64,000 nt of DNA from Mytilus edulis (lineage: Eukaryota; Mollusca; Bivalvia; Mytilida; Mytilidae), in contig NC_092351.1 in the NCBI RefSeq assembly GCF_963676685.1, positions 39,856,733-39,920,732 of the forward strand, read 5' to 3'. The stretch's first letter is position 1, and every line of letters starts with the position of its first letter. Under the pieces are notes generated by a model. That model was not told where the DNA came from. It did not search any database and saw only the letters and a list, made by a program, of their open reading frames with translations. A program made the position numbers and the translations under genes. Positions 49,801 to 60,196 of the stretch are shown one piece after another.

Positions 49801-52800
49801 TATTTATATGATGAAATCATAATCTTTCAATCAGTTTAATTGAAGTCTGGAGCTGGCATGTCAGTTAACTGCTAGTAGTCTGTTGTTATTTATGCATTAT
49901 TATCATTTTGTTTATTTTCTTTGGTTACATCTTCTGACATCAGACTCGGACTTCTCTTGAATTGAATTTTAAATGTGCGTATTGTTATGCATTTACTTTT
50001 CTACATTGGCTAGAGGTATAGGGGGAGGGTTGAGATCTCATAAACATGTTTAAACCCCCGCCGCATTTTTGCGCCTGTCCCAAGTCAGGAGCCTCTGGCC
50101 TTTGTTAGTCTTGTATTTTTTTAATTTTAGTTTCTTGTGTACAATTCGGAAATTAGTATGGCGTTCATTATCACTGAACTAGTATATATTTGTTTAGGGG
50201 CCAGCTGAAGGACGCCTCCGGGTGCAGGAATGTCTCACTATATTGAAGACCTGTTAGTGACCTTCTGCTGTTGTTTTTTCTATGGTCGGGTTGTTGTCTC
50301 TTTGACACATTCCCCATTTCCATTCTCAATTTTAGTTCTTGTTTTCAGCTTTAGAATACCTCAACTGAGAAATTGTCTGAATGCAATTAACAAACACAAT
50401 TTTTTGGGAATAAATACATTTTACATGTCTTAAAACATTTTTCTTACTTCACTTTGTTCCTGTACTATATTCTCTGAGGATTGAAACAATCTCTCTAATT
50501 GGTTGTAATCTGGTAATATTCTTCTAGAAACAGCAGATGATAACCAAATACACTCTCCAAATCTATCTAAAATAAGAAAAATACAAATTTTATGATTTTT
50601 GTCTATACAAAACTTTGTTTTTCTTTGTTGACATATTTGTTTGTTTTTATAGTGATTAAAACTGTAACACAATGTGATTTTGAAATTTTGTAATTCCACA
50701 TCCTGTAAATGAATTATCACCAGAAAGGAATGTTCATAATAATAATTATTTGAATAGTTCTTTTCTGTAAAGCAATAGCTATAGAGTTTGCACACTTTAT
50801 GTGTTACCATTTATAATAATAAACCATGGTTGTTGCATATATTTTTTATACAATGAGTCTAGCTCAAATTTTACTTTTGGACACAGGTTTTTATTCATTA
50901 TTGAAAGTGTTCTTAAAACTTTTAAAACAGAAGACTATTATGAATATTAACAGTTTTGAAGCTGACTTTTTGTTATGTTAATAAAAGATCTAATACCTTC
51001 TTATTATTATTCTAACAACTCCTTAGCACATGTGATCTGTTGTATTGTACAGTATTTTTTAAGATTCCTATACAATACCATTTTCAATTAGTATTATTAC
51101 AGAGGGAATAAAGCATTTTCACACACTGTGACACAGGATAATAGCTAATTCAAGTGATTTTCATGAAAAGTTTAATTATCTTCCTGGTGAAATAATTAGT
51201 TGTACCTACCCACAGACTCATCTGGAAGTTTAACCCATTGACAACTTTTCATCTTTTTCTTTGGTTTTGGTACATTTCTCTTCTGTATTCTGTACCTCCT
51301 TTGGAGAGCTGACTTATTTGTGGGTGTGTCTGCACTTATGTCCTTGACATCAAGAAAGAGATTATCATATTGTGATTGGTCCATATATTCCATCATTTCT
51401 GCTACTTTTGTTAATTCATTAGAAATAGTATCCTTGTTATGTGTTAGTTCCACCCCAGTATCATTATCCGTGAGACATATAGATTTAGATTTCTGAGTAG
51501 ATAAGGCTGTCCGTGCCTGGAAGTTTTTAATGTATTGAATACTTTTGTGTAGAGATTCAGGCAGTGTATCTAGAACAGTGTCTGGTGCATCACATGTATT
51601 GGTGCTGACATGAACATCACAGGAGTGGACAGTCTGATGGACAAGGTTATCAATAGTCTTCCATATTTTGGACCTTTAAAAAAATAATAATTGTATACAG
51701 AAATAAACATGTTTCTGGGCTACAAATTAAGGCATATGTAAATAAAATAAAGCACAGAACAGCATAAATGATATAGATTTTATTAAAGGATTTCACTATT
51801 TTTTCAACGTATCATAAAAATTTCAGTATCAAAAACAAAGCAAGTTTTTTTTTTTAGTAAAAGATTTTTTCTTCAATAATAACAAGAAAATTCTGCTTCA
51901 AATAAAGGGATGATCCCAACATCAGTCCAGCTAATTCTGTAAGTATTAAGCAGACTGCATTACAGAAGTTGAAATGATTTCCTAGATAGAGGGTTGCTGC
52001 TCACAAGGAAGCTATTAAACCAAAAGTTCCAAATGGTGAAGTTGAAATCATCCCTTCGTAAATTTTATGGATGCCATCACCATGATCACGAGTTGGTTGA
52101 CCGTTATGGAATATCTGTTTTACAGACAGATGATATCTGATATGTTTCTTATGTCGTGACTACAATCATGTTCCCTTTTTCCTGGATAAGACTATTAAAT
52201 TGTTTGTAATAATATGAGCAACATGACGGGTGCCACATGTGAAGGATTTGCTTACTCTTCTGGAACACCTGAGATCACCCTCAGTATTTGGTGGGGTTCG
52301 TACTTTAGTTTTCTATGTTGTGTTTTTTTGGTACTATTACTTGTATGTTTGTCTTTTTTTTTGGTCATGGCATTGGCAGTTTATTTGTGATCTATGAGTT
52401 TGACTGTTCCTCTGGTATCCTTTACCCCTCTTTTACAGATACTAAACTATAATGTATATATGCCAAATTATTTATTGTGTTAAGACCTTTGAAGCCAACT
52501 TTGCAATGGTTTATTTTCAGCAGTTTTCTTCCTTCATTGATGTGTTCATATACATTTGGCATACTCAAATTATTTTTCAACTCATCAAACAAACTTTAAT
52601 ATTAAAATTGATTGCAATTAGTTAAAATGGAGTTTACACACAATGTATGTTAAAATACACAAAATGATTAGGCAATAACTCTACATGATAATGAGTGAAA
52701 ACTTCTTGATAAACAACACAACATGGAATATGCTTCCAGTTTATTAACATTGTTTAAGTTATTTGAATCTAATATACGTACGCATTCTTGCTGTAAACTG

Positions 52801-55800
52801 TTTCTATTGACAACAGATCTTGTAAAATGTTCACAAATGATACCATCTTAGATGTTCCAAATATCTGTAAATATAAGTTGTCTCATATCAAGTTATGAAA
52901 AGGACTCTCATTAGTGTAACAGCTGACCAATAAAAATGTATATAAAAAACATTTTAAGGACATGTCATTTAAAACTTTTGAAGATTCAGGCATGTTCTTA
53001 ATTATTCAAAATAAATATAAATCCTAAATTATATCAACAAATTAAAAAAAATAATAACTTCCTAAAATGGACAGTGCTGTCTTAAAATTCTGAAATCTTG
53101 TGTCTATTAATTCATGTTCAGCCATGTCTGTACAGCATTGACTGTATCTATGCTTGGTTCCTGAATATATTACTTTATGTAGACTTTACAGCATTGAGCA
53201 GATCTTCAAAAGTTTTGGAGGATGTTATGTGGTAATCAAGTTTCATTGTACAATCATTGACAATATCAACCAAATCTTTATGAATTAATACCTTTTAGTC
53301 TATCATGTCTATATTTATAGTTTCCTGACATACCTTACTCTGAATATCATCTATCAGATCTTCAGGACTGTTAAAGTCTATATTAGTTTCCTGATTGAGA
53401 ATTTCTTCATCTTCATGTTTCTTGTCATGGAATACCTGCAATACATTTCTAAAATTGCTTATACAGTGTTCCAGCTAGGATTTCAAAAGGGCAGGGTGCC
53501 AGTCCTAAAAAGGGCATTTAACGTGTGATATGATAATATGAAAAGGGCATGTTTTTAATAAAGATATTACCCTGCTACTAAGACCCTCTTTAACTTTTCC
53601 CATAACTCAAAATACCTAAACATATATATTCTTAATCAAGAAGTATGTAGACATATTTTAGAATGTGTAAAATGGTTTACTCAATGCTAGGAAAAAATCA
53701 GATTGAGTTATCTCTCTTTATTCGGTGTGCTCCTTCTTTGGAGGATTATACACGTAGAAGATGTAAATATGATCAACAATATGGCGGACCTTTTTGTTGT
53801 TTTCGTATAAAAAATGAGGGCAGTCAATGACAAATACGTCTAAATTTGCTATTTATTTCACGGAACAAGTAAAACAATGTCTGCCACGAGTTGTTTGTGG
53901 TTTTCAACTTTCTGTCATTACGTTTTCTCCATGAAACTACGGTAAACAATGCAAATTGTGACCAAGTTGTCGTATGCACATTACTTGCCGACTGACTGAT
54001 TCTATTTGAATGAATTTATGTTGATGATCATTAATGAACCATCCGATAAACGGATTACCTATAACAACTGATTAAGACACCAGCTGTAACCATTGATTAG
54101 CTTGGGTTCGTAAACAGTCATAATCTTTTCGCCAGGTAAAATTTAGTAATTAGCGGATCATATCAATACAAACAAAATAATATACAATCTATCTTCAAAA
54201 AAGGCTGGAAACTGTAAAAAGGCCACAGGGCGGCACTCGGGAAAGTGCCGGCGCCGCGCCCTCTGAAAACGGCCTAGCTGGAACTCTGTTATAAGAGTGG
54301 TTTAACTACAAAAATATAACCTTTTCACAAATTATTATTTTATGAGAGGTCTTTCATCATGTTCATATATTCTTCAGAATTGCAACCTGATTGTAAGATT
54401 TTGTAGGTAAACATAAATTTAAACTATGCTTACATAGTGGTTTGTTGCTGTTTAACATATTTGTTTTTCGTTCATAATTTAAAAAATAAATTAGGCCATC
54501 AGGTTTTCTTGTTTGAATTGTTTTACATGTCATTACAGGGCCTTTTATAGCTGAATATGCCATATGGGCTTTGTTCATTGTTAAAGGCTATAGTATGAGT
54601 TGTTATTTTCTGTTGGTAGGTCAGAATTCTATTTTTTTTTTGGACATTGTAAACGAAATTCGGAAAATTATCATGGTTTTTCCAAGTCTGGGTCCGTAAT
54701 TAGTTTCAACAAGAGTGCACACGCTGAAATGTCTCGCCTTCTATACTAATCATTGATATTATGTTGAAAGTCCTAAGTATAAAGCTAAGCTTTATTACAA
54801 CTGTCACATAAACTTAACATTAACCAAGATAACTAAACAAAGACCAATGAACCTTGAAAAAGAGGTCCAGGTCAGATGAACCATGCCAGGCAGACAGGTA
54901 CAGCTAACAATGCTTCTATACAACATATATAGTTGACACATTACTTACAGTTTAAGAAAAATAGACCAAAACACAAAAACTTAACACTCTGCAATGAACA
55001 GTGAAAATGAGGTCACGGTTAAATAAAACCTGCTCGACTGACATAAAGATCATAAAATATTTCCATACACCAAATATAGTTGACCTATGGCATATAGCAT
55101 TAGATAAAAAGACCAAAACTCAAAAACTTAACTTTGACCACTGAACCATGAAAATGAGGTCAAGGTCACATGACATCTGCCCGCTAGACTTGTACACTTA
55201 ACAATCATTCCATACAACAAATATAGTAGACCTATTGCATGTGGTATGAGAAAAACAGACCAAAACACAAAAACTTAACTATAACCACTGAACCATGAAA
55301 ATGAGGTCAAGGTCAGATGACACCTGCCAGTTGGACATGTACACCTTACAGTCCTTCCATACACCGAATATACTAGTCCTATTGCTTATAGTATCTGAGA
55401 TATGGACTTGACCACCAAAACTTAACCTTGTTCACTGATCCATGAAATGAGGTCGAGGTCAAGTGAAAACTGTCTGACAGACATGAGGACCTTGCAAGGT
55501 ACGCACATATCAAATATAGTTATCCTATTACTTATAATAAGAGAGAATTCAACATTACAAAAATTTTGAACTTTTTTTTCAAGTGGTCACTGAACCATGA
55601 AAATGAGGTCAAGGACATTGGACATGTGACTGACGGAAACTTCGTAACATGAAGCATCTATAAACAAAGTATGAAGCATCCAGGTCTTCCACCTTCTAAA
55701 ATATAAAGCTTTTAAGAAGTGAGCTAACGCCGCCGCCGGATCACTATCCCTATGTCGAGCTTTCTGCAACAAAAGTTGCAGGCTCGACAAAAACCAGAAG

Positions 55801-57751
55801 TTGGCCATTTGCAATGTTTTTGAAGCACCTGCTGTGCAAATTTCTTGGATTTTAACCTATTTGGAATACCTTTTGACATTAATAAAATGTTTTACTTGCT
55901 TTCTGTGCCAGTAGAAGCAAGTTACATAAATGAGTATGTCGATGCTATCTTAGGCTTAAATTAAAATATTGTTTGTTTGTAGTTTACCGATCGACCCTTG
56001 AAAATCCTCCCGACTGTGAAAATTTTATTGCTTTAAATTTGAAGAAATTTTTTTTAATACTTCTATTGACGCGATCCGGAACTGTGGGTCCTTTCCGGAA
56101 ATGATTTAAAATCTGGGTCAATTACGCATTTCAAGTTCGGTTTCAATTTTAAGACAAATAACAAACATAAAAGTTTATTAGTAAACTGTTTATACAGATT
56201 CAGGCACATGTAATGATGTATGATGATATCATTGACGATGATGCAGCGGATATTCATAACTGACACGATAACCATTCGGTCTCAAACAAATCGGGTACAG
56301 AATCTGTGGAGCCTGACTTTATGGAACCAATTTCAGTGGTTAAATAATTCGACAGCAGCTTGAAGTATGGCATATTTTCTACAAATCGTTGTGAAGACGA
56401 CAAAGATGAAACCACTCCTCCGTGACTTTTAAATCTTCATGGATATCTGTAAACACGCCTATACGGAGGAAGGGCTCATTTGAAATGTAATGGATATAGA
56501 TCATGGCAAATCAATAAGAAGCAACCCTAACTACACAAAGATGTAGAGAAAATGAATGGTTAGCTTGAAAAATAAATATACTCTCTCTATATTAAATCTA
56601 TCTTCCATTGCAATGAGTATGCTCCTTTAGGATAAGGGGGCTGCCCCACTCATCGCAATTATTCTCTTTCTTACAATATTAAATATACCCAAATTGTGTG
56701 GCCTGTGTGAATTCAATTAAAACATGTCCTTAGGAGCTAAGCTGCCAATTTTTTTTATGCATTAAAAACATTTCAGTACAGACCATTTACTTTTAATGGG
56801 GTGCTATGGGTTTCACTCCAAAACTTTAGATTTCTTTGGTTTTCATTAAAGCCTGGCAAAAATATAACCTTATCACATATAATTAAATATTGTTAGAAAT
56901 ATGAAAACTGTCGAATGTCTTAATACTTTTTTTCCAAGTTGCCTTTTTTTCAATTGAGGAAGATTCAATGGTTATTTTTTTTTTTTTTTATTAAAAATAC
57001 ACTCTTTAATACATTGTCTTATAAATCTTTTTAATATCTACATTTTTCTGATGAAAATACTCTACTCATGAAAACATTCTATTCAAGAAGCATACATGTC
57101 TGAATATATTTCTTTAAAACAGTTCTAGTCAGAATGGCATTCCTTGTTTATAAGTGTTCCAGTATTTAATAATTATACCATATTTTATGTCATAAATTGG
57201 ATAATGACACTATGTTAAAGTTTCAGTTTTGGTTAAATTTTTTTTTATCTGAAAATGCCTGTTCATTTGATGTTGGTTTTCAGCATGTCCAGTGTTTGTT
57301 GTTTTACAATGGTTTTTTTTCACAAGAAACTTGGTTTAGTGTAACTGCTTGTTTAAACTGTATTTTGGCTGATAAAATAAAATATTTTTCCTACCTACCG
57401 ACCCTTCAGTCTGAAGGTACAGTCGGAAAACTGCAAACAAACATATTTTTAAGGTTGGCCTTATGGCCCTGAATCTGTCACAAAAATAGAAAATTCATAA
57501 TAGCATTAAACTAATTGCTTTAAAAACCAATGGTAGAAAGATCCAATTTAGAAATAAGTTTCATATTATAAAGAGGTTTAAAATCGTTTTCCTTTGACCA
57601 TGTGTGTCCTTAGTCAAAATTAATTTGTTTTTTGTTTACATAGCCATATAGCTGTCAGCATAACTGTGCTGTCTTACCTCAAGCTGTAAATGTAGATCAT
57701 CATCTGCTTCTTCCTTCCTCAGGAAAGTAAGAATGTCCAATAGATGTAAAC
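36747..57751 (-). CDS. Formin with DID-type armadillo end, FH2 domain and DAD-like motif; no FH1 (3' 13 exons, 5' end off window)
   Basis: Thirteen exons join in frame to 1077 residues, all GT-AG: 57751-57678, 53435-53334, 52864-52782, 51673-51210, 50566-50448, 48222-48052, 47823-47566, 45964-45786, 45452-45332, 43015-42851, 40718-40610, 39133-38873, 37876-36747. Residues 1 to about 110 resemble the end of the armadillo/DID and the following helical region of inverted formins (VFHDKKHEDEEI, FVNILQDLL, KIWKTIDNLVHQTV). FH2 runs from about 220 to 600: MKSCQWVKLP, ECIWLSSAV with the Ile-Trp of actin-binding FH2s, LPTLQYLVKVLPEREE, LNAGNFLN, GEAAGFKLSSL. Then a DAD/WH2-like EKILDDLHRGNF (629-640), a charged tail and seven 11-residue repeats. 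Formins nucleate and elongate actin filaments as FH2 dimers; DID-DAD binding inhibits them. INF2 is the closest type I can name, but the Pro-rich FH1 is absent, so no symbol is given. Confidence 0.88.
36750..36980 (-). repeat. 33-bp in-frame repeat coding 11-residue units
   Basis: Seven units in order: KQSKENLRIE, KLSKEDLRLAA, KLSREDLRLTA, KLSKEDLRQHL, NSSREEVWQTG, KLSKEDLRMLR, KLSKEDVRHTEV. One unit is diverged, the first is a residue short. Confidence 0.88.
38873..39133 (-). CDS. Formin exon, DAD-like motif
   Basis: 261 bp, phases 1 and 1. Encodes VLEKILDDLHRGNFRP, which fits the Leu-Leu plus Gly-x-Phe pattern of DAD/WH2-like tails, then an acidic stretch. Confidence 0.82.
39264..39570. 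repeat. Intron 11 rearrangement: short repeats, truncated family C, fold-back and exon copy
   Basis: TAAGTTAACATGTCGAATTT-like units at 39264-39320 and 39532-39570 flank a truncated family C copy (39330-39428), its own fold-back (17-bp perfect inverted repeat 39412-39428 / 39445-39461) and a 59-bp copy of coding exon sequence (39474-39532). Confidence 0.8.
39474..39532 (-). pseudogene. 59-bp copy of the formin last exon inside intron 11
   Basis: Identical over 59 bp to 37505-37563 in the terminal exon (part coding KHKQSHNRSRSDLTDSILV), same orientation. Bases on both sides differ. Confidence 0.9.
39930..40005 (+). repeat. Family C fragment
   Basis: ATTGAGAATGGAAATGGGGA and on to CAACCCGACCAAAGAG, the first about 75 bp of the family. 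Confidence 0.75.
40305..40560 (+). repeat. Dispersed repeat family H
   Basis: Starts CAAGAATGTGTCCACAGATG, contains TTCAAGTTGATTGGACTTCA, ends ATAACGCCCCTCTACTATAG plus TAGGTGGGACATAAAAA. A common mussel repeat by memory; only this copy in the window. Confidence 0.55.
40610..40718 (-). CDS. Formin exon, end of FH2
   Basis: 109 bp, exit phase 1. Encodes the basic helix DNASFQKQSHLARKKNEQLK and FKNRLMALEFGKDA. Confidence 0.85.
41076..42660 (-). mobile_element. Hairpin-capped element with about three tandem 502-bp cores (family B, inverse)
   Basis: Palindromic cap AGGCTCTAAAGAGCCT (41079-41094), three cores with period 502 bp (TTACTTTGCTGAACATTATT at 41691 and 42193), GACGACGGACG repeats, then cap AGCTCACTTGGCCCTTCGGG plus CCAGGTGAGCT (42629-42659). 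Inside the formin intron between 43015-42851 and 40718-40610. Short open frames (41324-41536, 41838-42038) are the same core sequence repeated. Confidence 0.82.
42851..43015 (-). CDS. Formin exon, FH2 post region
   Basis: 165 bp, phase 0 both ends. Encodes EKVAAYFCEDFTNFDLENTF, the YFGE-like FH2 signature with Cys in place of Gly. Confidence 0.88.
44705..45070 (+). repeat. Tandem pair of about 178-bp units (family G)
   Basis: AAACAGGAAGTTGT starts units at 44709 and 44887, each followed by GTGATGAATCT and AACACATCACA; ends GGACGGATGGACTGACTGAC and TATACCCCCAC. Confidence 0.65.
45332..45452 (-). CDS. Formin exon, FH2
   Basis: 121 bp. Encodes SLNDLRRDINSFSKQMCRFI and on to KLKDKFNTFIE. Confidence 0.88.
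45786..45964 (-). CDS. Formin exon, FH2 GF-K motif
   Basis: 179 bp, exit phase 2. Encodes DYVQGEAAGFKLSSLDRMVE and VKSLTANHSFLHYM, the most conserved FH2 segment. Confidence 0.92.
46107..46122 (+). repeat. Short (AAC)n microsatellite
   Basis: About five to six CAA/AAC units in the formin intron. Confidence 0.7.
46467..47507 (-). mobile_element. Degenerate Tc1/mariner-type transposon with intact ends
   Basis: Inverted ends CACATGGAAAAAAGTATTGC and, inverse on the right, CACCTGGAAAAAAGTATTGC, flanked by TA on both sides (46465-46466, 47508-47509). The minus strand keeps Tc1 transposase fragments such as RDQLIATGY and PFRRPLLTS, and ISIREAGLSL further upstream, but stops and frameshifts break the frame. 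1041 bp against about 1.3-1.6 kb for full elements, so internally deleted. Confidence 0.82.
47566..47823 (-). CDS. Formin exon, FH2 core
   Basis: 258 bp, phase 0 both ends. Encodes LELGMAEQFILMLADIPDFE and HFLLNAGNFLNH. Confidence 0.92.
48052..48222 (-). CDS. Formin exon, FH2
   Basis: 171 bp, phase 0 both ends. Encodes IVLLNSKSRRNINLFLSRME and LPTLQYLVKVLPEREE, a typical FH2 stretch. Confidence 0.9.
48604..49707 (+). mobile_element. Hairpin-ended repeat with internal about 135-bp units (family K), copy 1
   Basis: Starts CAAGAGTGCACACGCTGAAA and contains about seven diverged units on ACCATGAAAATGAGGTCAAG. Ends with GCCGCC repeats, a run of 27 C (49626-49652) and a hairpin (TGTCAAGCTTTCTGCAAC, loop AAAA, GTTGCAGGCTCGACA). 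Copy 2 is 54710-55789. Confidence 0.78.
49777..50336 (-). repeat. Family C, near full copy, inverse
   Basis: Inverse of 8548-9105 along its full length, from GGAAGGATTGTGCCCGATAT to TCCCCATTTCCATTCTCAAT. In the formin intron before exon 50566-50448. Confidence 0.82.
50448..50566 (-). CDS. Formin exon, FH2 lasso/knob region
   Basis: 119 bp. Encodes RFGECIWLSSAVSRRILPDY and on to QLERLFQSSENIVQEQSE. Open frame past both splice sites is intronic. Confidence 0.87.
51210..51673 (-). CDS. Formin exon, DID end to FH2 start, no FH1
   Basis: 464 bp. Begins SKIWKTIDNLVHQTV and ends at the FH2 opening KKKMKSCQWVKLPDESV. The whole link between the two domains is inside this one exon and has only scattered prolines. 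Confidence 0.85.
51905..52440 (+). mobile_element. Retroelement 3' relic (family F with reverse-transcriptase-like C-terminus)
   Basis: The plus strand keeps a frame reading KLKSSLRKFYG, then HELVDRYGISVLQ after a small insertion, which resembles the C-terminal end of a retroelement protein. It continues through a 3' tail (GCAACATGACGGGTGCCACA, GTGGGGTTCGTACTTTAGTT) shared inverse with 16905-17150 and 31310-31475. Which retroelement class is uncertain. Lies in the formin intron, opposite strand. Confidence 0.6.
52782..52864 (-). CDS. Formin exon, DID C-terminal helices
   Basis: 83 bp, acceptor TTTACAG, donor GTACGT, exit phase 2. Encodes IFGTSKMVSFVNILQDLLSI. Confidence 0.78.
53334..53435 (-). 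CDS. Formin exon, DID C-terminal helices
   Basis: 102 bp, phase 0 both ends, acceptor ATTGCAG, donor GTATGT. Encodes VFHDKKHEDEEILNQ then DFNSPEDLIDDIQSK, as in the INF2-type armadillo end. Confidence 0.78.
53464..54288. mobile_element. Inverted-repeat element, CAG...CTG ends, 5-bp target duplication
   Basis: Ends CAGTGTTCCAGCTAGG and the inverse CCTAGCTGGAACTCTG; TTATA on both sides (53459-53463, 54289-54293). The right end is GC-rich (GGGCGGCACTCGGGAAAGTG). 825 bp, no transposase frame. The end pattern resembles hAT-type elements. Confidence 0.7.
54440..54620 (+). repeat. Family D fragment
   Basis: GGGCCTTTTATAGCTGAATA then CATATGGGCTTTGTTCATTG, as at 9945-10010. Confidence 0.6.
54710..55789 (+). 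mobile_element. Family K, copy 2
   Basis: Near identical to 48604-49707 along its length, same orientation, without the poly-C run. Ends with the hairpin TGTCGAGCTTTCTGCAAC, AAAA, GTTGCAGGCTCGACA (55752-55789). Confidence 0.8.
55790..57677. other. Formin intron, nothing recognised
   Basis: AT-rich unique-looking sequence. The open frame at 57197-57472 shows no domain and lies on the opposite strand to the gene. Confidence 0.4.
57678..57751 (-). CDS. Formin exon (first in window), DID
   Basis: 74 bp, acceptor TTGTTTAG, donor GTAAGA. Encodes LHLLDILTFLRKEEADDDLH plus LQLE; needs one base from an exon beyond the window or an unseen upstream exon. Confidence 0.75.
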
Positions 57752-58369
57752 CTAAACAAATAAAATGTGTACAAGTAATTATCATTTTTGGTTTAGATTG
57801 ACTGTCAACATAGGGGTATCAACAAAAGAATGTAAATGCACAACCAGTTTGACCATGAGAAGGTGTTCATAGTCATATGTTAAAACATAAAAGTGTTTCA
57901 CGAGAATACAGTTGCTTTATTTATTTTTTTAAATTTGTTGTTTTTTGTTTTCATTTGCCCATGTATCAGTCAGGGGTACTACTTGTACAAGTTATTTTTA
58001 ATTACTTGAAGAAGTAATATTAATATACTTATATAAGTAAATTTGTAGGATACTTATTCAAGTGAATTTTATTTACTTATATAGGTAAAATCAAAGAGCT
58101 GAAAGCTCTGAAGAAAAATGACGCCACTGTCTCTAATATTGGGATAGTTTTTATGCAAGTCTTGATTTTCACATACCGTAATTAGTTTAACAATGCAACA
58201 TGTCTCGTAAGCATATAATTGATATTCGTATATGAGTGTGTGTGAAGTGAAGGTGCCAACTGGCTGGGTTTTTTTTTAAGACAAATGAATAGGTCAAGAC
58301 TACCTGAATTGTACAAATAAATACTGTAGAAAGGCTTCTATATTTCTCACTGGTACATAGGCTGAATCC

Positions 58370-59078
58370 GGGTCCGTTCGTGCCCATTCACGTTTGCGCC
58401 AACTCATGTTCGCCCCCTTTCACTTTCACACCCTACATGTTCGCAACTAATCTTAATTGGTTTTGTGTTTAATAACTCTGTAAGCAAGTGTTTTCTTATA
58501 AGTATAATTGTTGTCATTGTCTCAAAATAAAGTGAGACAGCATTTTTTTTTTGTGTTGAATAAATCTTAATCATGTTTTGGATAGCGTATTGTTAAAGAT
58601 AATAATAATCCTTTCTAAATAAAGTGGTATTTTGTCAACGTTTTATTTAGCGTTGAATAACTCTTAATCATGTTTTGGTTATTGTATTGCTATACTTTGT
58701 TTCATTGACCTCTTTCATAATGAAGTGAGATTCTGACTAATTTTTTTTCTGTGTGTTGAATTAATTTTATCATGTTTTGGTTATAATAGTGGATTGCTAT
58801 ATTTTGGTTCCTATATTTTATTGTTTCGTTGTTTCAGATCAAAGGGCTTTAAAACAATTATCTTTTGTGTTTTTCCTTTAAAATCTTCAATGTTTTACTC
58901 ATACCAAGCTATAAATACATTCAGTATTTACACCAAAGCAATTTAAAACAACAATCATGATTTTCCAATTATTCAACTTGAATTTGAAATAAAATTGGGC
59001 GCGAATGAGTAGAGTGCGAACGGACCTTGGGTGTGAACTTGTGAGGTGCGAAAGTGTATTGGGCGCAAACAGACCTGA
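58370..59078. mobile_element. Inner element with about 80-bp imperfect inverted ends
   Basis: GGTCCGTTCGTGCCCATTCA with TTTGCGCC on the left (58371-58450) and, inverse, GGGCGCGAATGAGTAGAGTG with CGAACGGACC on the right (58997-59077). Between them are about three diverged units of about 115 bp on TTAATCATGTTTTGG. Confidence 0.55.
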
Positions 59079-59214
59079 TACCACATAGTCTGAACCCCCT
59101 TCTCCCACAAAATATGAAGTAAATTAAAAACAAATTGTTCAGAGAACAATTGAAGTCTTTCCACTAGAAAAGATCTATTTTTATATTGAAATATGAAAAA
59201 TCAGTTTAAAATGT

Positions 59215-59790
59215 TAGTTCCAATGGCTTTATGACGTCCTATTAACCTATGACCTTGACCTCAATTTCAAGGTCACAAACCATGGACCTTGAATCAAAAT
59301 ATCCTAGGTCTTTAATATGTTTGGTTAATGAGTACTACCACTTGACGCGTAATTTTAAATGTAAGATGGACAAAAACTCCCTTTTATTGTATGCGCAGCC
59401 TTTCAACCAAAATATACAAGTAAGGACATGTCGCAACTAATAATTTATGAAAAATTATTTGTCAAAATGTCATACAGTATTTGAAAAGAAGTGAAAATAA
59501 GCCAAAATCAAAATTTATAATATGACCTTGACCTTTGACATTGACCTCATTTTCATTTTTAGTACCAATGACCTCATGAAGACCCTAGGTCTCTATCAGT
59601 TATGGTTTATCAGTTGAAAATGCATATCGCTTGAATCAAATGAAAAAGGGGGAATAACTCTCATATGGAGTCCCCATAGAGCTAGGGTTCAAACGAATAT
59701 TCTTATCCTAAATATGTAACAAGCAATTTGGTAAAATAAAATCTTTTACGGTTACGAAGGAGAGGTGGCCACAAGAAAAACAGTGTTTGG
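59215..59790 (+). repeat. Repeat rich in TGACCTTGACCT words
   Basis: Two diverged segments, at 59250 (TATGACCTTGACCTCAATTT) and 59520 (TATGACCTTGACCTTTGACA). Non-coding. Confidence 0.45.
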
Positions 59791-60032
59791 GGAGATAACT
59801 CTTACAACGTAATGTATTTTGTTATAATTAAATTTGATATATATGTTTCATTATAATACTTTATTCTGATTGGCTAACTGCACATCACATGTTATTCCTC
59901 AAGCAATTGCATCACTCAATAAAACTTTTCATTCATGATAACACGTGGTCCCACAATAAAGTGCACAGATGAATTGAATAAAAAAGTTATAAAATTCGTA
60001 TTTTCATGATCCTAGCTAAAAAAAGTAATTAT

Positions 60033-60196
60033 AAGTATTGAATGTTTCTTTTTGTAACCTCATAGGGTTGCAAAAGCGTTGACCGTGTGCACATTTCTAG
60101 AATGAAGCGCTTACGCTTACGCGCTTCATACAAAAAGTACTTCGGTCAACGCTTTTACACCTCAATGAATTTACAAAAAAAAAGCATTCAATACTT
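60033..60196. repeat. Long imperfect palindrome
   Basis: AAGTATTGAATG...GCAAAAGCGTTGACCG on the left answers CGGTCAACGCTTTTACACC...CATTCAATACTT on the right. The centre holds the perfect pair ATGAAGCGC / GCGCTTCAT. Confidence 0.75.

Noticed and set aside
50567-50810. N-terminal part of the minus-strand frame at 50430-50810
   Set aside because: Intronic: the exon begins at acceptor 50567 where FH2 similarity begins and the phase fits the exon before.
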